From Brevibacterium sp. UCMA 11754 (GTDB lineage: Bacteria > Actinomycetota > Actinomycetes > Actinomycetales > Brevibacteriaceae): a stretch of DNA of 64,000 nucleotides. This document shows, piece by piece, positions 26,720-35,800 of this stretch. The DNA lies in NCBI RefSeq assembly GCF_021532275.1, contig NZ_JACBOT010000006.1, forward strand, positions 124,001-188,000, read 5' to 3'. Each line of letters opens with the position of its first letter. The first letter of the stretch is position 1. A program made the translations under genes and the position numbers. The notes beneath the pieces were generated by a model. It made no database searches. It had not been told where the DNA came from and saw only the letters and a program-made list of their open reading frames with translations.

Positions 26720-27879
26720 CGGCCTTAGAGACCAGTCCGCCCAGGCGGACACGCGCATTGGCGGTAGTGCTGGAGACCGCTGACGCCAAGCGCCCGTACG
26801 CACAATCTAGACCACTCACTGTGGCCGAAGTGGACCTTGACCCTCCCGCGGCTACCGAGGTGAACATCCGAATAGAAGCAGCTGGTGTTTGCCATTCCGA
26901 TTTGTCCGTCGTGAACGGGACCCGTCCCCGTCCGCTGCCTATGGCACTTGGCCACGAGGCGGCCGGAATTGTCACAACGGTGGGAGACGAGGTTTCTGCC
27001 GACCTCATCGGTCGAAGGGTAGTAACCACTTTTCTTCCTCGTTGTGGAAAGTGTCTAGGCTGCCGTAGTGCAGGTGCTCTGCCTTGCGCTCAAGGCTCGA
27101 CTGCCAATGCTTCAGGCACCTTGTTAACTGGAGAGAGGCGTATTCGCCGAGATGGAGAGATCGTCAACCATCATCTCGGCGTGTCCGGATTCGCAAGTCA
27201 CGCGGTCGTTGACCGGCGCTCGGTTGTCGCTGTCGGTGACGATGTACCGCCCGATGTGGCAGCCGTCCTCGGATGCGCCGTGCTGACTGGCGGAGGAGTG
27301 TTCCTCAACACCGCGCCGGTGAACAGCGACTCTGTCGTTGGCGTTGTTGGTCTTGGAGGTGTCGGCATGGCCGCGCTCATCGTCGCAAAAGCACTCGGCG
27401 CGCGTCGAATCGTCGCCATCGACGCGCTACCCGATAAGCTCCAGCGCGCCCTCGAACTCGGCGCCGACGAAGCCATGACGCCTGACGAGGCGCTCAATTC
27501 TGGAGTGAAAGTTGACGTCGCAGCCGAAGCCGCCGGCAACACGCGCGCTTTTGAGACTGCTTTCGCGATCACGGGCGTCGGCGGAACGACCGTCACTGTC
27601 GGCCTGCCTGCTCCAGGACAACTCTCCCAAATCGAACCACTGACTTTGACTGCAGAAGCACGCACTGTGAAGGGCAGTTACATGGGTTCGGCAGTTCCTG
27701 AACGAGACATCCCTCGGTATGAACAGCTTTGGCGGCAGTCCAGGCTGCCGGTCGAGAGGCTGATTTCCTCCGAGTTACCCCTTTACGAAATAAACGAAGC
27801 AATGGACAGACTCAGCGACGGCACTGAGATCAGACAAATTATTCGATTCCCCTCGGTACAGGAGCAACCACATGAATGA
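26716..27879 (+). CDS. zinc-dependent alcohol dehydrogenase (class III-like MDR)
   Basis: The 387-residue protein has the catalytic zinc site (GVCHSDLSV, GHEAAGIV), structural zinc cysteines (CGKCLGCRSAGALPC) and the NAD fold (GVVGLGGVGMAA). It starts at GTG 26716, overlapping the MFS stop, and overlaps the next gene by eight bases. It should oxidise an alcohol to the ketone or aldehyde used by the following Baeyer-Villiger enzyme. Confidence 0.87.
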   Translation: MTALETSPPRRTRALAVVLETADAKRPYAQSRPLTVAEVDLDPPAATEVNIRIEAAGVCHSDLSVVNGTRPRPLPMALGHEAAGIVTTVGDEVSADLIGRRVVTTFLPRCGKCLGCRSAGALPCAQGSTANASGTLLTGERRIRRDGEIVNHHLGVSGFASHAVVDRRSVVAVGDDVPPDVAAVLGCAVLTGGGVFLNTAPVNSDSVVGVVGLGGVGMAALIVAKALGARRIVAIDALPDKLQRALELGADEAMTPDEALNSGVKVDVAAEAAGNTRAFETAFAITGVGGTTVTVGLPAPGQLSQIEPLTLTAEARTVKGSYMGSAVPERDIPRYEQLWRQSRLPVERLISSELPLYEINEAMDRLSDGTEIRQIIRFPSVQEQPHE

Positions 27880-29344
27880 CGAACACGTCTATGACGCCAT
27901 TGTCCTGGGCGCAGGATTCGGCGGACTCGGAGCCGGAGCCCAGTTGATGCGCACTGGAATCACCGACTTCCTGATTCTGGAAAGGTGCAACGACATCGGA
28001 GGAGTCTGGCGCGACAATATCTACCCCGGCGCCGCCTGTGACACTCAGTCAGTCATCTACTGCTATAGCTACTTTCTTAACCTATCGGCTTCTAGCATGT
28101 ATGCCGGACAATCAGAGCTCTACAACTATCTCAAAAATCTGGCCTCCGAATTCGACCTCAATGAACGCATCCGACTTGGCTTGGAGGTCACCGAAGCGCG
28201 GTGGGATGAGGCAACTGATTTATGGGAGATTTCAACTATCTCTCACATCTTCTACACCCGAGTCTTTATCCCTGCTTGGGGGCAGCTAGGAACACCGAAC
28301 ATTCCCGACATCCCAGGGGCCGAAACGTTCGCAGGCTTGTCTTTCCACTCCGCGCGTTGGGATACCGAGGTGGATCTGCAAGGTGCGAAAGTCGGAAGTA
28401 TCGGCAATGCGGCTTCTGCAGTACAGTACGTTCCTGAACTCGCTCGCACTTCTGCCGAGGTCGTCGTATTTCAACGCTCTGCTAACTATATTCTGCCGCG
28501 TAACCAGATCGCCTTCACCCCCGAGCAATCAGCCGGGTTCCAACGCGACCCCGAAACATATCGTCGCATTCGAGATGACATCCACCGACAACGTGAAGAC
28601 GGATTCGATCGTGTGCGCCATCACACGGGCGCACAAGAAGCCGGAGCAAATGAAGCGCGCGCCCACCTTGAATCTCAGGTCATCGACCCGCAAATGCGCG
28701 AGAAACTGACGCCTAACTACGAGTTCGGATGCAAGCGCATACTTCGTAGCGACGACTATTACCCCGCGTTGACTCGAGCGAATGTCGAACTCGAGACCGA
28801 TCCGATAAAACAGATCACTGAAACTGGGATCATCACTGATTCAGGGAGAGCTCACGAACTCGACGCAATTGTCTACGGAACAGGGTTCGATAGCCAAACG
28901 TTCAACGGTACAACTGCCGTCATCGGCCGTGACGGTGTGACTCTCGGAGAGCGATGGGGGGATGATCCCGAGGCGTTCCTTGGAATGGCGGTCGACGGTT
29001 TCCCGAACATGTTCCTCGTCTACGGTCCGAACACGAACTTGAACCACAACTCCGTCATTTCAATGCTCGAAGCACAACACGACTACATCGCCCGGGCAGC
29101 AGATTATGTGAAACGTCAGCGCACCGCGTTGGAAGTTCGAACAAATGTGCTCCGTAAGTTTAATAGAGAGTTGCAGGCTGAGCTGCAGAATTCGGCCTAT
29201 GCCTCAGAATGTTCCTCGTGGTATAAAAACGCCGCGGGAAAGGTCATCAATAATTGGAGCGGAACAGTCGAGGAATATGTCAATGCCGCCTCACTCAATC
29301 TGGCGGACTACACGTCGAGGAGCGCAGTGCATGTCGGGTCATGA
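27872..29344 (+). CDS. Baeyer-Villiger-type flavin monooxygenase
   Basis: The 490-residue protein has an FAD Rossmann motif (IVLGAGFGGLGAG, residues about 9-21) and GGVWRDNIYPGAACD, the usual sequence after it. The Baeyer-Villiger fingerprint FxGxxxHxxxW(P/D) appears as FAGLSFHSARWD (about 151-162), followed by a second dinucleotide motif VGSIGNAASAVQ for NADPH. It should insert oxygen into a ketone to give an ester or lactone. The length fits group-I enzymes. Its end overlaps the esterase start by 14 bases, pairing it with the next step. Confidence 0.87.
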   Translation: MNDEHVYDAIVLGAGFGGLGAGAQLMRTGITDFLILERCNDIGGVWRDNIYPGAACDTQSVIYCYSYFLNLSASSMYAGQSELYNYLKNLASEFDLNERIRLGLEVTEARWDEATDLWEISTISHIFYTRVFIPAWGQLGTPNIPDIPGAETFAGLSFHSARWDTEVDLQGAKVGSIGNAASAVQYVPELARTSAEVVVFQRSANYILPRNQIAFTPEQSAGFQRDPETYRRIRDDIHRQREDGFDRVRHHTGAQEAGANEARAHLESQVIDPQMREKLTPNYEFGCKRILRSDDYYPALTRANVELETDPIKQITETGIITDSGRAHELDAIVYGTGFDSQTFNGTTAVIGRDGVTLGERWGDDPEAFLGMAVDGFPNMFLVYGPNTNLNHNSVISMLEAQHDYIARAADYVKRQRTALEVRTNVLRKFNRELQAELQNSAYASECSSWYKNAAGKVINNWSGTVEEYVNAASLNLADYTSRSAVHVGS

Positions 29345-30281
29345 CCAGATCGCTGAGGATGCTTGGCCGTTAATCAAGGCTTTCCGTGAGAATGGATCCA
29401 AATCGTTCGAGAAGCAAGGACTCGAGCAGGCTCGCCTCGGATATGAACAAAGTTGCGCGCTCAACGGTCCTAGGCGTTTGCCAATGGCACAGGTGTCGGA
29501 CTTGCACGCCGCTGAACAGGTACCCGTGCGTCATTACGTTCCCGAGTCCTCTGCCGATGACGGACGAATCGTCCTCTATCTTCACGGTGGAGGATGGGTG
29601 TTCGGCAGTCTCGACACCCACGACGGGGTTTGCCGATCACTTGCTTCGAATGCTCGGACCGATGTCATTGCCGTGGACTACCGTTTAGCCCCCGAACATC
29701 CGTATCCTGCTGCCCTCGAAGATGCTCGAACAGTGCTCGAATGGCTTGCCTCCTACTCAAACACCCTGGGAGTAACGCCATCTTCGATCGCGGTAGTCGG
29801 CGACAGCGCCGGAGGAGGTCTTGCGGCGGTGCTGGCGCAAGAGTATGCCGGTCATCTTCCGGTCGCGGTACAAGTTCTCTTCTATCCAGTGACAGACCTA
29901 ACAATGAGTACCGAATCGTATAAAAGAGTGACAGCGGGGCTACCCGTGGTGTCATCCACAATGGAATGGTTCGCTAATCAATATGCTGGAGAAGCTGATC
30001 GCGGTGACCCCGCACTTAGCCCGTTGCACGGTGAGGTCGCAAACCAGATTCCCGCTAGTTTTGTGTGCACTGTTGGCCAAGATCCACTCTGTGATGAAGG
30101 AATTGCTTACGCCGGTAAGTTGGCACGGGCGGGCTCACGAGTCGAGCATGTGCATCTCCCGGAGCACGCGCATGGATTATTTACCTCAGCGGGGGCAATT
30201 GAGACGGGACAGCGGATCCTCGACCGGGCGAGCAGATTTCTTGATGAAGTTTTTGAAGCCAGCATCAGCAATCGTGACTGA
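29331..30281 (+). CDS. HSL-family (acetyl-hydrolase) esterase
   Basis: I start at ATG 29331, inside the end of the monooxygenase gene; 316 residues. It has HGGGW (oxyanion hole), AVDYRLAPEHPYPAAL, GDSAGGGLAA with the nucleophile Ser, DPLCDEG with the acid and HAHGLF with the His, all typical of hormone-sensitive-lipase-type esterases. It probably hydrolyses the ester made by the Baeyer-Villiger enzyme. It is likely cytoplasmic; no signal peptide is seen. Confidence 0.88.
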   Translation: MSGHDQIAEDAWPLIKAFRENGSKSFEKQGLEQARLGYEQSCALNGPRRLPMAQVSDLHAAEQVPVRHYVPESSADDGRIVLYLHGGGWVFGSLDTHDGVCRSLASNARTDVIAVDYRLAPEHPYPAALEDARTVLEWLASYSNTLGVTPSSIAVVGDSAGGGLAAVLAQEYAGHLPVAVQVLFYPVTDLTMSTESYKRVTAGLPVVSSTMEWFANQYAGEADRGDPALSPLHGEVANQIPASFVCTVGQDPLCDEGIAYAGKLARAGSRVEHVHLPEHAHGLFTSAGAIETGQRILDRASRFLDEVFEASISNRD

Positions 30282-30416
30282 CCGTGCGCGGTAGGGAAAG
30301 TCGATGCGGGGGAACTGTTGGTCATGTCTCAGTGGTGAGATAATGCTGCCTAGAAGCCCGGAACGAGGTGTTAGGGCAATTCCAGAACAAGGACGCCGGC
30401 GGAAGGGGCGAAGCTC

Positions 30417-31526
30417 GTGAGAAGGGATGCGCAGTGCCGGCTCGTCAAGGCGAGGGATCGCTTTTTCGAGTACGGCGAAATATCTGATGAAGTGCGCGCG
30501 GACATCGCGGTTTCTTGGCAGCGTTCCGTACTGGCAGGAATCACGCCTGAGTACCGAGTGGAACCGCGATTCACAGTAGCACGGAGCGAGAAGAGGCTGA
30601 GGCGGGCCGCCGGCCCGGTAGCAGCTAAGCTGTTGCAGGACATTGGCGAGAACAGGGCTGCGATGCTTTTGTTAGACCCCGACGGAGTTGTTGCCGGAAT
30701 GTGGTCGAAGTCTTCGGCAGTTAACCGACTGCTCGATGACGCAAATGTGGGGCCTGGCAGGATTTTTGACGAACAGTCAGCTGGAACCTCGGGCTTAGGT
30801 ACCCCACTAGAAACTCGGCGGCCGGCAATTGTTGAGGGCGCTGAGCACGTCTTAGATCATCTAGACCCTTTGTCGGCCGTTGGCGCTCCTATTATCCACC
30901 CCACCTCTGGGACAGTCGAAGGAATCGTCGACATTGTCAGTCAGGTCGGCATGGATGTAGAGCTTATGTACGCCGCGGTGACACGAGCAGCGAGAGAGAT
31001 CGCCGATCGACTAGTCACAGGTTATGCCGCTGAGGACCGAACGCTGATGGACGCTTTCCTTGCCACAGAACGGAGGGGTCCGAAACGGGCGGTTATCGCG
31101 CTCAACGATCGACTTCTCATCGGAAATTCGCTTGGCAATGCGCTGTCGTTGGGGCCTCTCCATAAGCAATTGTGGGCCCATAGCCGAGCTGCACTCGAAA
31201 CGGGGGAGGACCGGATCGAGGTTCTCCAAAACGATGCATCACCACTCATTGGCAGAGTCAGCGCCGCTGACGACGACTCTTCGGTCGGAGCGATAGTTTC
31301 GATCGATTCTTCCGGAAAGTCGTCAAAGCCCCCGGAGGAAATCGGATCGTTTGAAGCTATGCCACAGGAAGAATACGGTCGAGGGTCGTCACTGCTTGAG
31401 GACGCCGAACGAGAGGTGATAGTGAGGGCTCTCGCCAGGGTCGGCGGGAATCGTGGCCTAGCTGCCGAACTGCTCGATATTTCTAGAGCCACTCTTTACC
31501 GTAAGATGGCCAAACTGTGGATCTGA
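30417..31526 (+). CDS. AcoR-like activator: sensor region plus Fis-type HTH, no AAA+ domain
   Basis: The 369-residue protein starts at GTG 30417, eight bases after GGAAGGGG. The N-terminal two thirds match the acetoin-regulator (AcoR) sensor with a GAF-like domain (AMLLLDPDGVVAGMW, IFDEQSAGTSGLGTPLE, DPLSAVGAPI). The C-terminus is a Fis-type helix-turn-helix (GNRGLAAELLDISRATLYRK). The sigma-54-interacting AAA+ domain, with its GAFTGA motif and Walker boxes, is absent. It follows the hydrolase/BVMO/esterase set on the same strand and probably activates it in response to the substrate or an alcohol. Confidence 0.83.
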   Translation: MRRDAQCRLVKARDRFFEYGEISDEVRADIAVSWQRSVLAGITPEYRVEPRFTVARSEKRLRRAAGPVAAKLLQDIGENRAAMLLLDPDGVVAGMWSKSSAVNRLLDDANVGPGRIFDEQSAGTSGLGTPLETRRPAIVEGAEHVLDHLDPLSAVGAPIIHPTSGTVEGIVDIVSQVGMDVELMYAAVTRAAREIADRLVTGYAAEDRTLMDAFLATERRGPKRAVIALNDRLLIGNSLGNALSLGPLHKQLWAHSRAALETGEDRIEVLQNDASPLIGRVSAADDDSSVGAIVSIDSSGKSSKPPEEIGSFEAMPQEEYGRGSSLLEDAEREVIVRALARVGGNRGLAAELLDISRATLYRKMAKLWI

Positions 31527-31787
31527 ACGTATGGTGAGTGCGAACGGTTGTTCCCAAGCACCTGTCGGTGATTGGATAACTGTCGAACGTCTTGGCGCTT
31601 CGGCCAGCCTCACCTGGGCGTCTATCAAATCGCATCAGTTCTGTGAGAATGAGGAGTTGCGGGGTTCGTATCGGTTGTTCGCTTGCCTTGGGCGAGATGC
31701 GGACGTACGAATATCATTCGTAAGCCCCGTGTGGACCGCTGGTTTCGGCCAAGTCGCCGGGGCACTGTTTTTTGAAAGACTTCTTGC

Positions 31788-32522
31788 ATGTCAGACCAGT
31801 GGATCGACTCGTGGCTCGGAGAGGCTCGTTTCCGTCGATACGTCGATGAGTGCGGTGGAGACCGGGTGCAGGCGCTCGAGTTGTATGAGTGGAATGTCGA
31901 AGCTGGACAAGCGCTAATGCACGACATCGCTCACTTCGAGGTTGCGTTGCGCAATGCCTATGATGTTGCGATCTCAGCTGTATGGCCCCACGAGAAGCAC
32001 TGGCTCCTCCATCCAGAATCTCCGGCTGTAATGCCCGTCTGGCGGACAAGAACAGTCCAGGGAATCAAGCGTGGATCGGACGTCAATTTCCGCACACGTA
32101 AAAGCGTTGACGACGCGATTAAACATTGCGGGTACCGCAAAGCAAGTCCGGGCAAGGTCATCGCGGAACTTTCGTTTGGTTTTTGGCGCCAGCTCACCAC
32201 AAATGCCATGGAGAAGACGGTCTGGGTGCCCTATTTGCACACTGCGTTTCCCAAGGGTACATCACGCAGTGAGGTTGACACTCACGTTTCAACGGTCAAC
32301 CGGTTGCGTAATCGGATTGCCCACCATGAGCCGCTATTCACCTCGGCTTTTCCCCCGAGCGGTGTGCACAAGGGCATGTTGGCCTGTCTCATGTCGTTTG
32401 CTCCGGACGTGCACGACCATATCGTTCGCACTTCGAAAGTCGCTCAGTGCTCGCGGATAAGCCTGATACAGCGAGCCATGGAGAACTCGGCAACTCTACT
32501 GGAGCCGAAAATCAATGTCTGA
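31788..32522 (+). CDS. Abi-like (Abi_2 family, HEPN-type) protein
   Basis: The 244-residue protein has the Abi-like signature in its C-terminal half: VNRLRNRIAHHEPLF (about residues 170-184), containing the R-N-x3-H motif of HEPN ribonucleases, and an N-terminal part with MHDIAHFEVALRNAYD. Members of this family cause abortive infection by phage, probably by cleaving RNA. It stands alone on the plus strand, convergent with the relaxase operon, at the edge of the mobile element. Whether it needs an antitoxin is not seen. Confidence 0.78.
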   Translation: MSDQWIDSWLGEARFRRYVDECGGDRVQALELYEWNVEAGQALMHDIAHFEVALRNAYDVAISAVWPHEKHWLLHPESPAVMPVWRTRTVQGIKRGSDVNFRTRKSVDDAIKHCGYRKASPGKVIAELSFGFWRQLTTNAMEKTVWVPYLHTAFPKGTSRSEVDTHVSTVNRLRNRIAHHEPLFTSAFPPSGVHKGMLACLMSFAPDVHDHIVRTSKVAQCSRISLIQRAMENSATLLEPKINV

Positions 32523-32825
32523 CTGGAGATCACTGAACCTGCGCTCGATCTGGGTCAAGCGTGCGAGACTCTGGTTAGCCGTGTCGTGGTCGCAATGAGG
32601 TGCAGGTTCCACCCGATTAGTTTCCAGCGCATCTTGCGCGCGGTGAGCGACTACGCCACCAATGACGATGACGACGAGAGCACCGATTACACGCTATCCT
32701 GCCCAGCCCGCATTGACGTTGCCAATGAGTGGGCTGACTACCGCTGACAAGATGCTGGTCCTGATGGCAGCTGACATTTCCGCAAGACGAATATCGGAGA
32801 TGACAGTCCGGAAGAGGTGTTTCAT
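32496..32825 (-). pseudogene. small membrane protein, broken by one in-frame stop
   Basis: Directly downstream of the relaxase a frame runs from ATG 32825 for 43 codons to a TAG at 32694-32696, then stays open to a stop at 32496-32498. The part after the TAG reads as one hydrophobic span (VIGALVVIVIGGVVAH) plus a coil-like polar tail (LARLTQIERRFSDLQSDI). A TGG-to-TAG change would restore a protein of about 109 residues. The end overlaps the convergent Abi-like gene by 27 bases. No family recognised; the assignment as a former gene is tentative. Confidence 0.4.
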
Positions 32826-32851
32826 TTCACAAGTTTCATCATGATTCTCTT

Positions 32852-35800
32852 CTACCGGAGATATCGATCTGGACCGCGGTGTGTTGGAGAGGGAGGCGGC
32901 GGGTAAGGGGTGCGAGTTTCGGTTCGTGTGATCTGTTGAGTGAAGTCGTCCAGGGCGGCGTAGTCAGGATCGAAGACTTGTGTTCTCCAGCCATTTTGGT
33001 CGACGTCAGGATCGACCGTATGTTCGATCTGCTGGCAAATTCTTTCAGTCGTGGCGGCGATGACTGTTTGCATTCTGTTCCAGTACGGGCGGAGGTAGTC
33101 ATCTTTGGGTGGTTCTGTTCCAAGGGCTGTGGGGGAGTCAGTTTGGTCGGATACTTCGCGCCACACGATCACGGCCTCGATAACGTCGTCATGGCGGGGG
33201 TGGTGGGAGTACTGCTCGCGAAGGGTCGAAAACCACTCTGGAGGATCCTTCGCCAGCACTGCTCGCCGCGCTGCGACTTGGTCCTGGAGGTCGTACATGG
33301 TCTGTGCCCACACCCGAGCCTGCTCGCCCGTGGCGATCGTGGTATCGGCGATCATGTCACCAGACCCGGTGACCGGAGGGTCGGCGGGCTTGTGGCAGCG
33401 GTCGATGATGGTTTCGGCTGTGTCGGTTGGTTGAAGCTCTCCACGCATGTTCTGCGCCGGGTCGACGCTGATGAGGCGCTGCCAGTCGCTATCGGTACGG
33501 ATCTGCTCGGCAAGCTTCGGGTCGGCGTTCTCTTCGAGCCATTCTTGAGTTCGGGTGACTTTCGCCGCCCAACTGAGGTAGGTGAGTTCGTGGCAGAGCC
33601 GTCCGACATCGTTGGCCCAGCCAAGCTCAGCATCTTGGACTTCATGTGCGGACTTCTCAGCCGTGGAGCGGGAGACGACGGACTTGATGTAGTAGGCAGG
33701 GTAGTCGATGACTTCCCCGTCCTTGTCGACGGCGGCGGCTGTCATCTGCACGTTCCAGTCCTCAGGGGTGGGGTTTTCGGGGTCGTCGATGTCCACGTAG
33801 GCGTGATTGCCGCTTTTGCCTCGTGTCATCGCGACGTAGAACAGTTCACGAGAGAGTTTCGGTGTAACCACGGCGTGGCCGGTATCGACGGTGACTCCCT
33901 GTGACCGGTGCGCGGTGGTGGCATAGCCAAGTTCGACAGACGACGCGAGGTAGTCCGCGTCGAGCACAATCGTGGGAGGCGTGCCGTCCTCCCCTGTCTG
34001 CACGTTGGCCTCGACGCTGCCGTCAGGGCGGATCTCTGTGATGGTCAGGCGGGTGCCGTTGGCGACGAAGGCACCGTTAGAGTCGCGGATGCTGCGGTCG
34101 TTGCGCCTTGCCAAGAGGACGTCACCGATGCCGGCCGGTACCTCGGAGCGCAGTGTGACCTGGTCGGTGATGTCCACGTCGCCAGCTTCCACCAGGTCGG
34201 TGTGGGCACGCTGATTGAGTTCGGCAACGGTCTCGTTGTCGGAGGCAATGAGGATCGAGGACAGACCCTCATCGACGTCAGCTTTCCATGCGGAGTAGGC
34301 GGTGTCGGCGGCTTCCTGGTTGGGATCGCCGTGGATGCGATCGTGCTTGTCGTAGGTATCGACGACGGCGTCGATTCCGTCTTTGTCGGTGACCGATCTG
34401 AGCTTGAGGGAGGCGGCACGTTCCCATTCGTTCTTGAACCGCCAGACGGTATCGAGGGTGGTGTGGTCGAGGTTGCGTTCGACGTGTCCGAGGAAGCCTC
34501 CGGCGTCGACAGCCTCCAGTTGTGCGGGGTCGCCGACGATGAGGAGTTTGGCTCCTGTGGCTTCGGCTTGGCGGGAGAGCTCAGCGAGGTTGGATGTTGA
34601 GACCATGGAGGCTTCGTCGACGATGATGAGCTGGTTGGGGTGGAATTGGTATTGAGCTTGGGTGGCGTAGTCGGCGGCGAGCTTGGCTTGCATGGCCTCG
34701 CGTTGCTGGATGAGTCTGGCTCGGTCACGATGTGGTGTGCTGTCGATGGTCGTGTTGAGCGTGGCCAGCCGTGTTTCGAGGTTGGTCACACGTTCGGCAC
34801 GCCGTGCTGCGCCCTCCCCGACGGATTCGAAGAGCCATTTGGCCACGTTGTCGGTGTCCACGTGGATCTCATCACCGAGGACACCTGCCGCCACCGCGGA
34901 GGGAGCGAGACCGATGACGGATTGCTCACCGTGAACCGAGTGCCAGGTATCGGTGATCGCGCCCATGGTGGTGGACTTGCCTGTGCCTGCGGGACCGATG
35001 ATGGCGGAGATTCCAGCGTCGGAGGACAGTACGTGTTTCGAGGCACGCATCTGATCCGCGCTGAGCGGGTGTCCATCATCGGTGCGCCACTGTTTGAGAA
35101 CGTCGACATGCTCTGGGTGTCCGGCCAGGGTCGGCGCCCCGGTCGCGGTCACGCGCGAGATGAGGTAGTTTTCGTCGGCCATGACTTGCTCGGTCGTGTA
35201 GACCCCGGAGTGATGCTGGTGGTCAAAGACTGACCGGTCACGGAGGTTGACCGTGGTGTCCGGTCCCTCGGGTGCTCGTGACCGGTCAGGGGTCAGAGAG
35301 ACGGCCTTGTCGAGAGTGAGTTCGACGATGTTGTCCACGAGCGCGTGCCGGTCATCGACGGTCGGACACCGGACAAGGCGGAGGACTCGTTCAGCCGAGG
35401 CGCGCACGTTGGCGCGGGCGAACGTCGTGCGGCGCTGTGAGGCGTCGGTCAGTGTCCACTGGCTGATCTGTTCGATGATGTCGCCGGTGAGCATGTCGGC
35501 GGTCACTGTCCGGACATGGTGACCGACCGCGTTCTTCACGAGGGTGTCCGGGTTGAGACCGGCCATGTGAGTGCGTTGCCTCCACCAGTGCATCTTCTCC
35601 GGCAGGGTGGTGCGCTCGATGGTGTTCTTCTTGGGCCGGTTCTCGAGGGTGGCCTGCTGTCGTATGAGCAGCACCTCGCGTGGGGTCGGTCGCGTGCCAT
35701 AGGTGTCGGTGTATTCGGCAATGAGTTCATCGGTGCGGGTTTCAATGCTGATTGACCGGCTGGAGAATTCCTCGATGAGCTCGTCGGGGATTCCGGCCAG

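Noticed and set aside
31531..31917. A 128-codon frame before the Abi-like gene
   Set aside because: It overlaps the start of the Abi-like gene in another frame and has no domain or conserved look.
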